64,000 bases of DNA from an uncultured Desulfuromusa sp. (GTDB taxonomy: Bacteria > Desulfobacterota > Desulfuromonadia > Desulfuromonadales > Geopsychrobacteraceae): positions 428,001 to 492,000 of the forward strand of contig NZ_OY776574.1 in the NCBI RefSeq assembly GCF_963675815.1, given 5' to 3'. The notes under the pieces were generated by a model that was not told the DNA's origin, searched no databases, and saw nothing but the letters and a program-made list of their open reading frames with translations. Position 1 is the first letter of the stretch. Each line of letters begins with the position of its first letter. Position numbers and translations under genes: made by a program. Below are positions 1-9,228 of the stretch, piece after piece.

Positions 1-1
1 G

Positions 2-442
2 GAACTGCACCCCGCTGTGTTAAAGGTCAATCCATCGTTCAACTCAAAACAAAGAGTTGTTGCCTGGATAAGAAGTGAAACACATCGTGTTATGGACCTT
101 GATCTATGGCCGGAAAATCATCCTCTTCCATCCACCAACTCTGTAACGGCAACACTGAAGCCCATGTCAGCACTGACAAAACTACCCTTCGGTGCAACAG
201 AGATCTCTTTTTTTGAAACCCATGGACCACGAAAAGGGTATGTCCGGAACAGCCACAAGCCATTGGAAAAACTCCTCATGAGTTGGTGGAGCATGGATTG
301 GCGGGTCGGTGAAGATAAAGATTTAGGCCCCAAAGAACAGACAGGGACAACCTTTTATACCAGTCTTAAGTTCTGGGCAAGGGAGAAATCGGATCTTTGG
401 AATTTCTCTGACTTTTTGAAATATTGGGGCTGGAAACTATAG
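2..442 (+). CDS. Unidentified protein, C-terminal part (5' end off window)
   Basis: The reading frame is open from the window edge to the TAG at 440-442, so about 146 C-terminal residues are visible and the true start lies outside. A GTG at 17 could serve as a start but nothing favours it. The protein is rich in Trp, Phe and Pro, ends in an aromatic WGWKL tail, and shows no membrane segment or metal-binding motif that I recognise. No function can be assigned. The 154 bases between it and the next gene hold no convincing gene. Confidence 0.5.
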   Translation, partial: ELHPAVLKVNPSFNSKQRVVAWIRSETHRVMDLDLWPENHPLPSTNSVTATLKPMSALTKLPFGATEISFFETHGPRKGYVRNSHKPLEKLLMSWWSMDWRVGEDKDLGPKEQTGTTFYTSLKFWAREKSDLWNFSDFLKYWGWKL

Positions 443-596
443 ATTTCAACAAAAGTAAAGATGATAAAGCAGCACATCAACAACCCGTTGCAACAGATTA
501 AAGACTATATCAGGATATTATATAAATGGTATGCTGACAGACAAATGAACATAATTTATTATCCATGACAACGGAGCAATTAAAAAGGAGGAGCAA

Positions 597-1001
597 ATGG
601 CAGAATCATTTCGCATTAAAGACTTTATGAATCCAAACCCGGTAACCGTTTTACCCGACACAAATATTGCAGATGTCGCCAAGCTCACATTGAAAAATAA
701 AATTTCAGGGGTTCTGGTTGTCGATAATTCGATGGCTCTTCTGGGGATGATTTCAGAACTCGATTGTCTTAGAGTCATGTCTGATAGTATCTACCATGAC
801 GGCCGCAACACGTCATCACTCAGGGCACAGGATGTCATGACCAAAGAGGTCACTTCTGTCTCGCCGGACGCTCAACTTTTTGATGTTATGACATCCATGT
901 TAAATCAAGGACAACGTAGAAGGCCTGTGGTTGAAAAGGGAAAAGTTATCGGTCAGGTCACCTGTCGACAACTGTTAAAAATCATAACCTCCTTCTCCTG
1001 A
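597..1001 (+). CDS. Tandem CBS domain protein
   Basis: A 134-residue protein made almost entirely of a CBS pair: the first at about residues 8-60 (DFMNPNPVTVLPD start, VLVVDN strand), the second at about 79-132 (VMTKEVTSVSPDAQ start, RRPVVEKGKVIGQVT strand). CBS pairs bind adenine nucleotides such as AMP, ATP or SAM and act as energy sensors. No effector domain is attached, so it is either a free regulator or works with an unlinked partner. A strong Shine-Dalgarno (AAGGAGGAG, about 583-591) fixes the start. It is probably monocistronic, with a stem-loop following at 1025. Confidence 0.88.
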   Translation: MAESFRIKDFMNPNPVTVLPDTNIADVAKLTLKNKISGVLVVDNSMALLGMISELDCLRVMSDSIYHDGRNTSSLRAQDVMTKEVTSVSPDAQLFDVMTSMLNQGQRRRPVVEKGKVIGQVTCRQLLKIITSFS

Positions 1002-1024
1002 AACGATATAAATTAGAATCAAAC

Positions 1025-1065
1025 AAAGGGATGCCACTTAAATCCAATAGAGTCGGCATCCCTTT
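1025..1065 (+). terminator. Stem-loop after the CBS gene, probable terminator
   Basis: An 11-bp perfect stem (AAAGGGATGCC at 1025-1035 with GGCATCCCTTT at 1055-1065) closes a 19-nt loop 24 bases after the CBS stop codon. The U-run is short (TTT then AGTC), so termination may be weak. The rest of 1066-1233 shows no gene. Confidence 0.5.
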
Positions 1066-1233
1066 AGTCGTCAAAGTATCAATCTAAAAGTCACTTGAAA
1101 CAGCACCGGTCAGTTGTATTGGTCGCAATCTGATTCAATGAACATTGTCCGATTTGGTGACACTGACATGTAAGATATCCAAGAATTAATATCCACTCCG
1201 GGTCTATCCATTTTTCCAGAAAGGTATCATCAG

Positions 1234-3801
1234 GTGAATACCAAGTGGAAAATCATTGTGTTGGTCATGCTGACGATTGTCAGTGTCAGCTCGGTGTTTC
1301 TTTATTTCTACGTTAAAGACAATAGGGCAGCATTAAACCTGCTCATTGAAAAAGATATTTCAAAAGTCCAGGAAATCATCAAAACCCTTGAAGAAGAAAA
1401 CCACCGTCATTATAAAAACCGTATCGCCGGCCTGGTCGATTACAGAACATTTCCCAATCGTGAAAAGATGATTCGTGCATTTGCTCTGCGCGATCGTGAA
1501 AAACTGAAGCAGCTTTCCCGGCCTTTTGCTGACCGATTTCTCCAGGAAAATTCTAATTTTTCCAGCTTCAGCTGGATAACACAAGAGAATATAGTCTGTA
1601 CAAGACTCTTGGCCCCACAGAGATACGGTGATGATATCAGCGCCATTCGTCCTGACATTGTGGAAGCCAATCGCACCCAAAAACCGATCTTCGGCTACAT
1701 GACGGCACCTAATGGTCTGGAGCCCAGACTAATTCAACCCGTAAGTTACGAAGGAAAACCTGTTGGAGTCGTGCAGTTCGGATTAAGCGAAAGTATGCTC
1801 ATCGATATCATCCATAAAAAAATGGATACTGCCGTTGCGATGGTGATCCCAAACGAAAAGTTTTCCATCGTAAAAGAATCTAAACTGCCCCGTTATTCAA
1901 CAGATAAATTCACGATCCAATCACGCCAACTTAATTTCTTCCAGCAATTTGCTCCCGAGATCAACTGGGAGAAGTTGCAACAGCGGCTGATTATCAACGA
2001 TAAAGAGTTTGTTCTTGCCCGGGCGATCGAGCTTCTCAATTTCAAAGATGAGCCTGAAGGATACATCTTTGTCGTTCTTGACATTACAGATCAGATTCAA
2101 GGACTTAATGCCCGCATCTCTTTCATTGTCATTCTCACGGGAGGGCTTCTCCTTATATCGTTTTTGATCATTTATCCAAGTTACGGCTCTCTGGTGCAGA
2201 AGATTGTGACTCTGAATCAGTCATTGGAAGAGAGTAATTTCACGTTAGAAGATCGGGTTCAGGAAAGAACGGGTGAACTGCTGGAGAGTGAAAAGCGTTT
2301 TAAAGAGGTCCTGGATCATTCTCCTCTCGGAATTGTGATATCCGATCAAACGATCATGAATATTTACTACGCCAATCCTGCGATTTGTTCGATGTTGGGA
2401 TATACGCAAAGCGAATTAGAAAAGATGAACATCGAATCGATCCACCGCTCCGTTGATTTTCCACAAATTCTTCAGGGATTTAAAAACAACTGCAACCAAG
2501 AAAATGGATTAGCACTGGATGTCCCTTTCCTGAAAAATGGAGGTTCTGTTTTTGAGGCAGATATTCACTGTTCGCAGGTTAAGTTTAAAGGGCACGATTG
2601 CCTGATAGGCTTTATCATCGATCTGACTGAAAAAAAGAAACTTGAACAGCATTTGCGTCGTACGAATAAAATGGAAGCTATCGGCCTTATGGCCGGCGGA
2701 GTAGCCCATGATCTGAACAATGTGCTTACGGCCATTATCAGCTACCCGGAGCTGATGCTGAGAAAACTCCCTGCTGACCACCCAATGAAAAAGCAGTTAG
2801 AAGAAATTCAAGCCTCAGGACAGAGAGCTGCCGGTATCGTTAGTGACTTGTTAACCATTGCTCGTGGCGTAACGGTCAATAAAGAACCTTACGATCTCCA
2901 TCCACTGATTCAGGAGTATATGACATCAGCTGAATATAAAAATCTTTCAACCAGCCATCCCCTGATCAACTGTGAATTCAAATGTGAAGCCGGAAGCTCC
3001 GCCATTGATTGTTCCCCTCTACATTTTTCTAAAATCCTGATGAACTTAATCGCCAATGCCTTTGAAGCCATCGATGGAAGCGGGAGGGTCACTGTTTCAA
3101 CGACCAACACCCAACTGGATCAATTCAATAATTTTGATGGCTCAGTTCCTCCGGGGAATTATTTATTACTTAAAATCGAAGATAGTGGCTCTGGTATCGC
3201 AGCAAAGGATTTGGAACACATTTTCGAACCTTTCTATTCGACAAAAATGATGGGACAAAGTGGAACCGGGCTGGGGCTGTCGATGGTCTGGAATATTGTC
3301 AAAGACCATAACGGCCATATTTCTGTTGCCACCGGAACCCAAGGGACAACCTTTGAACTGGTTTTCCCGGTGACTGAAAATCAGGTTGTGAAAAACAGAC
3401 AAAACAGTGGTGATAACTTTGATTATCAGGGGAGGAATGAGCAGATACTGATAGTCGATGACGAGCCCCAATTACTTGATTTAACTTCGGAGATGCTGTC
3501 TTCCCTGAATTATAGAGTGTCAACAGCGGCCTCCGGAGAAGAAGCGTTAACCGTGATATCGGAAAAAGATTTTGACTTGGTGATTGTTGATATGCAGATG
3601 GGGGCCGGAATCAATGGCCGGCAGACCATTGAAAAAATAAAAGCCATAAAAGCTGAAACAAAAATCATTATTGCAAGTGGTTATGCAGAAAGCCAAGAGG
3701 TTTCACAGGCTCTGAAGAAAGGGGCTATCAGCTTTGTTCATAAGCCCTATACTTTGAGCCAGTTAGGCAAAGCGGTTACAGAGGCTTTGGAAGTAAAATA
3801 A
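1234..3801 (+). CDS. Hybrid sensor histidine kinase (Cache-like sensor, PAS, kinase, receiver)
   Basis: An 855-residue inner-membrane hybrid kinase. A helix at about 8-27 and another at about 292-314 bracket a periplasmic region of about 265 residues that looks Cache-like. A short coiled coil (330-355), a PAS domain (about 356-475), HisKA with the phospho-acceptor His at residue 492 (GGVAHDLNN), an HATPase domain with DSGSGI and GTGLGLS boxes, and a C-terminal receiver with Asp786 (VDMQM) follow. There is no DNA-binding output, so phosphate is probably passed to another protein or the receiver gates the kinase. It begins at GTG 1234; the ligand is unknown. No partner regulator is adjacent. 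Confidence 0.9.
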   Translation: MNTKWKIIVLVMLTIVSVSSVFLYFYVKDNRAALNLLIEKDISKVQEIIKTLEEENHRHYKNRIAGLVDYRTFPNREKMIRAFALRDREKLKQLSRPFADRFLQENSNFSSFSWITQENIVCTRLLAPQRYGDDISAIRPDIVEANRTQKPIFGYMTAPNGLEPRLIQPVSYEGKPVGVVQFGLSESMLIDIIHKKMDTAVAMVIPNEKFSIVKESKLPRYSTDKFTIQSRQLNFFQQFAPEINWEKLQQRLIINDKEFVLARAIELLNFKDEPEGYIFVVLDITDQIQGLNARISFIVILTGGLLLISFLIIYPSYGSLVQKIVTLNQSLEESNFTLEDRVQERTGELLESEKRFKEVLDHSPLGIVISDQTIMNIYYANPAICSMLGYTQSELEKMNIESIHRSVDFPQILQGFKNNCNQENGLALDVPFLKNGGSVFEADIHCSQVKFKGHDCLIGFIIDLTEKKKLEQHLRRTNKMEAIGLMAGGVAHDLNNVLTAIISYPELMLRKLPADHPMKKQLEEIQASGQRAAGIVSDLLTIARGVTVNKEPYDLHPLIQEYMTSAEYKNLSTSHPLINCEFKCEAGSSAIDCSPLHFSKILMNLIANAFEAIDGSGRVTVSTTNTQLDQFNNFDGSVPPGNYLLLKIEDSGSGIAAKDLEHIFEPFYSTKMMGQSGTGLGLSMVWNIVKDHNGHISVATGTQGTTFELVFPVTENQVVKNRQNSGDNFDYQGRNEQILIVDDEPQLLDLTSEMLSSLNYRVSTAASGEEALTVISEKDFDLVIVDMQMGAGINGRQTIEKIKAIKAETKIIIASGYAESQEVSQALKKGAISFVHKPYTLSQLGKAVTEALEVK

Positions 3802-3868
3802 TAGCCGGGAAATACCGGGGTGACAAAGGCTAACCAAAGGATTTTATGGAGCGAACAACCGGATAGAT

Positions 3869-4630
3869 CTAAATCAAGTCCGGGTAACTCCTGATAAACC
3901 CTGCTAAAGTCGAAAAATACTCCTGTGCGTTGACATACATAATATCGTTATGATTCCCCCGAGGAAAAATTTTCAGCGTCTTCTTGCCTCCGGTCCAGTC
4001 GTACAAACGCTGACCATGACTAACATCCACCAGGCCATCATTTTGAGTGTGCATCACTAACACCGGACCGGGATATGCCATCATTTTATGCTGATGGTTC
4101 AAAACACGATCGACCTCTTGTTCAAACTCTACAACACTGACCCCAAGCTCTGATGCTTCAACCCGCAATAACAGCCGTTCCAAAACATCAGCAACACCGC
4201 TTTCAAGAATCAATCCGGATGCTTGTGGAAACCTGGATACCGCCTCAATGGCAAAGATTGAACCGACGCTCCTGCCAAAAAAGATCAACTCACTCGCAGG
4301 TCGTTGCAGAGCCTCGACTGTCGGCACAACATCTTCCAGCATTTTTCCCAACTGCGGCAACCCTGTTGACTGACCGTAACCGCGGAGCTCAGCCAGAAAA
4401 CAATTGCAACCCATTTTCTGAACCAGAGTCACAAAATCACCCTGCCAATCATCAATGATTTCTCCATTGCCGTGAAAATGAACCAGGGTCTTGGCCTCAG
4501 GATTAATTTCATGGTAACTGCAAGCCAACTTTGCATCGCCACAGTCAACCCAAAACGGATTTTTGAAACAACCTTTCCTGGGGAAAAAATAGCGCGCACT
4601 GATCAAGTCATGATTGAGTAAGTTTTGCAT
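3869..4630 (-). CDS. Alpha/beta hydrolase family protein
   Basis: A 253-residue serine hydrolase of the alpha/beta fold. An HFHGNGE oxyanion-hole motif lies at residues 51-57, the nucleophile elbow is GRSVGS with Ser121, and the likely acid and base are Asp198 (TQND) and His227 (GNHND), so the triad looks complete. No signal peptide is visible, suggesting a cytoplasmic enzyme. It resembles the BEM46/YsgA-like group often annotated as lysophospholipase-like, but the substrate cannot be told from sequence. It is transcribed divergently from the DUF302-like gene. Confidence 0.85.
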   Translation of the reverse strand: MQNLLNHDLISARYFFPRKGCFKNPFWVDCGDAKLACSYHEINPEAKTLVHFHGNGEIIDDWQGDFVTLVQKMGCNCFLAELRGYGQSTGLPQLGKMLEDVVPTVEALQRPASELIFFGRSVGSIFAIEAVSRFPQASGLILESGVADVLERLLLRVEASELGVSVVEFEQEVDRVLNHQHKMMAYPGPVLVMHTQNDGLVDVSHGQRLYDWTGGKKTLKIFPRGNHNDIMYVNAQEYFSTLAGFIRSYPDLI

Positions 4631-4653
4631 AAAAACACCTCAGCAGAAAATCC

Positions 4654-4683
4654 ATTGACATTCAATTAATTGAATATCAATAT
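4654..4683 (+). promoter_or_regulatory. Sigma70-like promoter with palindromic operator
   Basis: A TTGACA (4655-4660), 17-bp spacer, CAATAT (4678-4683) promoter faces the DUF302-like gene. The spacer is filled by a perfect 16-bp palindrome, ATTCAATTAATTGAAT (4660-4675). The symmetry extends to 28 bp (4654-4681, ATTGA...TCAAT arms) with one mismatched pair. A dimeric repressor bound here would block polymerase. The hydrolase gene upstream starts only 24 bp away, so both could be controlled. Confidence 0.6.
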
Positions 4684-4735
4684 GCCCCCTGTTTTGATTC
4701 CATTCTTAAATTCACGAAAGACTCAAGAGGATACC

Positions 4736-5173
4736 ATGTCAGACGTAAAAATTTTTAAAAACAGTAGTGAAAAACCATTTGAAACATTTCTGGAAGACCT
4801 GACCCTGGAAATTGAAAAAGCGGGATTCAGTATTGAAAACCGTGAAAAATCGGATCTGATTGCCTTTTACCGCAGCGCAGGCGTTGACATTGATAATAAT
4901 TATAAACATGTCGTCCTGCAGATTTGCAAACCGGAAAGATCGGGACAAACTCTTCCTGTCAATCCTGAGAGATGTGTTTTTCTGCAAAAATTCATCTTCG
5001 TTTACAATAAAGGGGGCAGAACCGAAGTCCGTTTTCTTGGTTACTCGGCGAAATTGATGGGAGACCTTTTGGGACACAATGAATTTGAAAAAGGTGCTTC
5101 TGATGATATGTTTGCCGCTGGATTGAATGAAACCTTCCTCAATATGGAAAAAATTGTCAGTGCGGCCGTTTAA
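4736..5173 (+). CDS. DUF302-like small protein
   Basis: A 145-residue cytoplasmic protein without a signal peptide. The central pattern (VVLQICKPERSGQTLP, then FLQKFIFVYNKGGRTEVRFLGYS) resembles DUF302 proteins, whose biochemical role is not established; this is my reading and only moderately sure. The start at ATG 4736 is preferred to the upstream ATG at 4670 because AAGAGGA sits at 4725-4731 and the longer version would begin inside the promoter spacer. It is probably monocistronic, with a stem-loop at 5194 after it. Confidence 0.7.
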   Translation: MSDVKIFKNSSEKPFETFLEDLTLEIEKAGFSIENREKSDLIAFYRSAGVDIDNNYKHVVLQICKPERSGQTLPVNPERCVFLQKFIFVYNKGGRTEVRFLGYSAKLMGDLLGHNEFEKGASDDMFAAGLNETFLNMEKIVSAAV

Positions 5174-5193
5174 GGCAGATTCCCTGGATTTCA

Positions 5194-5224
5194 TATTGCG
5201 GTGTGCTTTTTGTGCACCGCAATA
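5194..5224. terminator. Stem-loop between convergent genes
   Basis: A 10-bp perfect inverted repeat (TATTGCGGTG at 5194-5203 and CACCGCAATA at 5215-5224) with an 11-nt loop lies between the DUF302-like gene and the FNT channel gene, which face each other. Neither strand has a clean U-run, so it may stop transcription poorly or simply protect the 3' ends. Confidence 0.45.
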
Positions 5225-5266
5225 CTTCAAGGTCACCGCAAACCTTCTGAACGGCCATTCCTCCCT

Positions 5267-6115
5267 TCAATGAAGCAAGTTATTTTTCCTCACATATAAC
5301 CACCAATAGGTGGCCCCGACAAAGAGCCCGCCACCGACAAAGTTTCCCAGAGTGACTGCCAATAAGTTGCTCTGCCACATAGAGCTCCAATTCAGTTGCT
5401 CCAGAAGTGCCGGCTCAAGCCCGGACGCCATCTGCGCACCCTGCAGTTTCTTGGCAAAGATTCCGGCAGGGATAAAATACATATTCGCAACGACATGTTC
5501 AAAACCGGCAGCCACAAACGCCATAATCGGAAAGAAAATGCCGAGCACTTTACCGCCGATGTCTTTGGCCGCCATCGCTTGTAGAACGGCCAGACATACG
5601 AGCCAGTTACAGCCCACGGCGCGAATAAAATAGGCCCAGTTGTGGGAATGGCCCGCAACCTCATGTGAGATCTTTGCCGATGCAATCTGTAGAGCAGTAC
5701 CACCAAAAACCCCATCCATGATTCCGGACTGACTGACAATCATCCAGGCGAGAAAAATAGAGCCGGCAAGATTTCCCAAGTAGACCCAGAACCAGTTGTG
5801 CATCATCTGGGCAAATGAAATTTTTTTCCCGAGAAAAGCTGCTGTCATCATGGTATTCCCGGTCCAGAGTTCAGATCCGGGAATAATCACCAGCATCAGC
5901 CCGACACTGAAAACACTGCCAATAAAAAACTTTTTCAGCCCAATCCAGGAAAAATCTCCGGTCCCCACAATTGTCGCCAGATGGGCCGCAAAACCGATAT
6001 AAGCCCCAGCCAGAAAACCGAGGACCAGAAGTTCAAGGGACGTGCGCCGCGATTTTTCTTCACCCCAGGCGACAAGAGAAAGTGCCAGTTTTTCCGGCGG
6101 TAGAAAATTTTTCAT
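5267..6115 (-). CDS. Formate/nitrite transporter (FNT) family channel
   Basis: A 282-residue integral membrane protein with six predicted helices and the FNT hallmark GAYIGFAAHLA near residue 36, plus the GNTMMTAA half-repeat at about 108-115. FNT proteins are pentameric channels for formate, nitrite, hydrosulfide or acetate-like anions. Which ion is carried here cannot be read from the sequence, and no formate lyase, nitrite reductase or sulfite reductase gene is adjacent. It stands alone, starting at ATG 6115 after an AGGTC-like ribosome site. The 120 bases upstream show nothing definite. Confidence 0.9.
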   Translation of the reverse strand: MKNFLPPEKLALSLVAWGEEKSRRTSLELLVLGFLAGAYIGFAAHLATIVGTGDFSWIGLKKFFIGSVFSVGLMLVIIPGSELWTGNTMMTAAFLGKKISFAQMMHNWFWVYLGNLAGSIFLAWMIVSQSGIMDGVFGGTALQIASAKISHEVAGHSHNWAYFIRAVGCNWLVCLAVLQAMAAKDIGGKVLGIFFPIMAFVAAGFEHVVANMYFIPAGIFAKKLQGAQMASGLEPALLEQLNWSSMWQSNLLAVTLGNFVGGGLFVGATYWWLYVRKNNLLH

Positions 6116-6238
6116 ACAGGATGACCTCGCTGGAAGGTTATGAGTCGTCCCCGCTTTGTACCTGTCAATAACGTGAATAAAAACAGCCTATTCCGTTAGG
6201 AGCCACTAAATCCACAGCTCCCGACAGAAAAAACAAAA

Positions 6239-7168
6239 TCAATAACCACATTCAACATCAACAATGTTGCGTAATGGAGCATCGCTGATCACCTGATGAT
6301 AGTTTGCAACAATCTGCTCTGCCGCTGAATCAGGATTGGTGGGACTGGCAATGTGTGGCGTCACTGCAATCTTGTCGTGCTTCCAAAAAGGGTGCTGTTG
6401 CGGCAGAGGTTCTTCTCTGAAGACATCCAGTAATGCTCCTGAGAGCAGTCCGCGATCAAGTGCTGACAGCAGATCGGCATCAACGAGATGAGCCCCTCTG
6501 GCAGCATTGATCAGATAAGCATTTTCCGGTAATTGGCGGAACGTATCCAAATTGAGGATATTCTCAGTTTCCGGCGTCAGGGGCAGCAGACAGACAAGAA
6601 CATCTGTCTGTCCGAGAAATACCCCCAATTCGTCATGACCGGCATAGACTTGAAATTTATCCCTTTCTTGCCGGGTACGGCTCCAGCCTTGCACACTGAA
6701 ACCAAAATCAGTGAGTTTGCCAGCGACGTAACCACCAATTTCACCACACCCCATTATACCAACACCAAGTTCAGAAATATGCGATACTTTCAGTTCTTCC
6801 CATAGGTGTTCTCTTTGCTGCCGGCGATAAGCTTTCAAGTGACGAAAGTGCTCAAGGACCCCCGCCATCACATATTCAGCCATCGATTGTTTCAGGTTGT
6901 CATCAACGAGCCGAACCAGTGGAACTTCTCGTGGGCGCGTGAGATCATTCAATAAATGATTAATCCCGGCACCAAGAGAAGATATGCATTTCAGGTTGGG
7001 AAATTGCTGGAGGCTGCCAGGTGGCTGGTTCCAGCATAACGCGAACTCAACCTGATCAGGTTCAACGATATCGGGCCAAACCTCAACCTTTAAAGCAGGG
7101 GCATGTTTACGCAGTGCCGAAATCCAGTCACTGACATCTCGATGGGGATAAATAATTACCAGGGACAT
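6239..7168 (-). CDS. D-2-hydroxyacid dehydrogenase, GhrA (glyoxylate/hydroxypyruvate reductase) type
   Basis: A 309-residue NAD(P)-dependent dehydrogenase. The nucleotide-binding loop GIMGCGEIGG is at about 137-146, and the conserved catalytic Arg (NAARG), Glu (FREEPLP) and His (TPHIASP) are present. Length and C-terminal half match GhrA-like reductases that turn glyoxylate or hydroxypyruvate into glycolate or glycerate. A GAGGAAAA ribosome site precedes ATG 7168. It lies 46 bases after the KamA gene on the same strand and may be the last gene of that operon. The real substrate is not certain. Confidence 0.85.
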   Translation of the reverse strand: MSLVIIYPHRDVSDWISALRKHAPALKVEVWPDIVEPDQVEFALCWNQPPGSLQQFPNLKCISSLGAGINHLLNDLTRPREVPLVRLVDDNLKQSMAEYVMAGVLEHFRHLKAYRRQQREHLWEELKVSHISELGVGIMGCGEIGGYVAGKLTDFGFSVQGWSRTRQERDKFQVYAGHDELGVFLGQTDVLVCLLPLTPETENILNLDTFRQLPENAYLINAARGAHLVDADLLSALDRGLLSGALLDVFREEPLPQQHPFWKHDKIAVTPHIASPTNPDSAAEQIVANYHQVISDAPLRNIVDVECGY

Positions 7169-7214
7169 ACAATTTTCCTCAAATTAATATGGATAAAAAA
7201 CCACAGACCAGGCC

Positions 7215-8264
7215 CTAGTCATCAACAACATCTGGATATTCCACCACACTGCCATCTTCAGCATGGATAAATAGAGTCTCCCCTTTTCTTTTGACATATT
7301 GAGGGACCAGGGGAACTTTACCTTTTCCCTTGGGAAGATCAATAACATAGTGTGGTGATGCCAAGCCTGACACCGGCCCCCTCAGTGAATGCATAATCTG
7401 CAGTCCGGTTTTAACCGAAGTTCGAAAATGGCCGGTACCACGAGTAAGATCCATGTGGTGCAGATAATAGGGGCGTACCCGCATTCTTAATAAACCTCGA
7501 AACAGCTCACCGATCGTATCAGCGTGATCGTTAACTCCCCGTAACAGAACGGTTTGATTGCCTAAAACGATACCGGCATCAGCCAAACGAGAACAAGCAT
7601 TTCTTGCCTGTTGTGTCAGTTCACGGGGATGATTGAAATGGGTGTTGATATAAATTGGCTGAAACTTCTTCAGCAAAACACAGAGTCGCTCGGTAATGCG
7701 TTCCGGTAGAGTCACCGGAACCCGGGTTCCGATCCGGATAATTTCGACATGTGGAATGGCATGAACTCTGGCAAGCAGATCTTGCAAAACAGAATCCGGC
7801 AACAGGAGTGGATCACCACCTGAGAAAATAACATCACGAATTTGCGTATTGGCGGCAATATAATCAATTCCATCGCGCAATTCGCGAAAGCTCAAAGCCA
7901 TGTCAGCACAACCCACTTTCCGTTTCCGAGTACAAAAACGGCAATAACCGGCACAACTTCCTGAAACAAGAAATATCACCCGATCGGGATAGCGATGTAT
8001 CACTGCCGGAGTCGGAGAAAAATCTTCTTCGGCCAGGGGATCATCCAGGCCACTATCTTCCAACTCGAGAATATCCGGAACACATTGCTTCCAGATTGGA
8101 TCACCGACATGTTCTATCAAGCCCAGATAGTAGGGACTAATTCGCATGGGATATCGCGATTCAACTGTCTCAAGCTCAGAGGCATCAAACTCAAAGTAAT
8201 CGGCCAAATGCCTGACACTTGTCAGACTCTGCTTCAACGCCAGCTGCCAATCCTCCTGGGGCAT
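7215..8264 (-). CDS. kamA: KamA-family radical SAM aminomutase (lysine 2,3-aminomutase like)
   Basis: A 350-residue radical SAM enzyme. The CAGYCRFC motif binds the [4Fe-4S] cluster, VIFSGGDPLLLPD contacts SAM, and the SPHYVIDLPKGKGKVP segment near the C terminus matches the PLP-lysine region of lysine 2,3-aminomutases. It could make beta-lysine (osmolyte or degradation) or act on EF-P as EpmB does; the intact GKGKVP motif and the LAM-like C terminus favour the former. No epmA or efp is nearby. The start at ATG 8264 is chosen over 8294 because it overlaps the DoxX stop as TAATG, a coupled junction. Confidence 0.88.
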   Translation of the reverse strand: MPQEDWQLALKQSLTSVRHLADYFEFDASELETVESRYPMRISPYYLGLIEHVGDPIWKQCVPDILELEDSGLDDPLAEEDFSPTPAVIHRYPDRVIFLVSGSCAGYCRFCTRKRKVGCADMALSFRELRDGIDYIAANTQIRDVIFSGGDPLLLPDSVLQDLLARVHAIPHVEIIRIGTRVPVTLPERITERLCVLLKKFQPIYINTHFNHPRELTQQARNACSRLADAGIVLGNQTVLLRGVNDHADTIGELFRGLLRMRVRPYYLHHMDLTRGTGHFRTSVKTGLQIMHSLRGPVSGLASPHYVIDLPKGKGKVPLVPQYVKRKGETLFIHAEDGSVVEYPDVVDD

Positions 8265-8692
8265 TATTCGGACTCCTCGGAATGTTGAACCCATATTACG
8301 ATCATCAGCACCAACAATCCAAGATCACGCCACAATGCCGCCACAGGGGTCGTTGGTGTCGCTGAGTCTGGCTTAAAGCAACCGCAATCAATATCAAATC
8401 CTCGGCTGATAGCAGACGTGAGAGCCAGGATAAAAATGATATTGAGACAGAACAGAACCAGAATAGCGGGGCGAACACGCCTGTTCAGCAGCAGCAATAC
8501 TCCACACAGAAGTTCAAGATAAGGGAGAATTGAAGCAACCAGATAGTTCCAGGCATAGGGAAGAATTTTATAGTTGGCAATTTGACCGGCAAATGCAGCG
8601 ATATCATCGGCCTTAATCATCCCTGCGTAAATAAAGACTCCGGCCAGGGCCAATCGACTCAGGTGGTAGATGATTTTCCCGAACAAAGTCAT
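8264..8692 (-). CDS. DoxX/MauE-like four-helix membrane protein
   Basis: A 142-residue membrane protein with four predicted helices. The sequence from IYAGMIKADDIAAFAGQIANYKILP to the Cys pair in DIDCGCF fits the MauE/DoxX group, which is associated with periplasmic thiol or electron handling. The extracytoplasmic CGC could be redox active. ATG 8692 overlaps the rhodanese stop as ATGA and its own stop overlaps the KamA start, so the three genes are translated together. Pairing with an anchored rhodanese suggests a shared sulfur or thiol function, which is inference. Confidence 0.78.
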   Translation of the reverse strand: MTLFGKIIYHLSRLALAGVFIYAGMIKADDIAAFAGQIANYKILPYAWNYLVASILPYLELLCGVLLLLNRRVRPAILVLFCLNIIFILALTSAISRGFDIDCGCFKPDSATPTTPVAALWRDLGLLVLMIVIWVQHSEESE

Positions 8693-9228
8693 TCTTTTTC
8701 CCCTGCAAGTGGCCGCCCGGCAGATTGCCATTCCGGAAGCCCGCCTTCATACACCAGCACATCAACATATCCTTCCTGAATCAGACGCTCTCCCAGAGTA
8801 AAAGAATCGGAGCATCCATAGCCACTGCAATAAGTGACCAAAGTTTGTTCAAGGGGAACCTGCTGTTTGAATTTTATTAAATGATGATCTACATCGGCAT
8901 AGGGTAAAGAGAGTGCTCCAGGCAAATGTTCCTGTTTGTAAGCTTGAGCATTCCGAGCGTCAATCAGAACCGCACCTGACGCGAGAAGGTCATCGAGCTC
9001 TTCCAGAGCGACCGGAATGGGAAATGCGGATGAATGAGCAGATATTCCGGAATGATTTTTTTCAGAGACAGGGCTGACAAACCTTGTAGAAGAAACAACT
9101 TTACCGGAAAACGCATTAAAAATAAGCTTGAAATTCAAGCTCACGCCAACAGCAGCGGATAAAACACAGAGGATAAAAGCTTCCAGAACAATACGCCTTA
9201 AAGTCGGACTCAGGGACAGGCTATTCAT
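8689..9228 (-). CDS. Membrane-anchored rhodanese-like protein
   Basis: A 179-residue protein with an N-terminal membrane helix (about 12-33) and one rhodanese domain (about 65-170) predicted on the outer face. The active-site loop CSGYGCSDS carries the catalytic Cys. Single-domain rhodaneses move sulfane sulfur to thiols or cyanide. The start at ATG 9228 is chosen over TTG 9243; it overlaps the slyX stop. It sits in a coupled chain slyX-rhodanese-DoxX-KamA. Confidence 0.85.
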   Translation of the reverse strand: MNSLSLSPTLRRIVLEAFILCVLSAAVGVSLNFKLIFNAFSGKVVSSTRFVSPVSEKNHSGISAHSSAFPIPVALEELDDLLASGAVLIDARNAQAYKQEHLPGALSLPYADVDHHLIKFKQQVPLEQTLVTYCSGYGCSDSFTLGERLIQEGYVDVLVYEGGLPEWQSAGRPLAGEKE

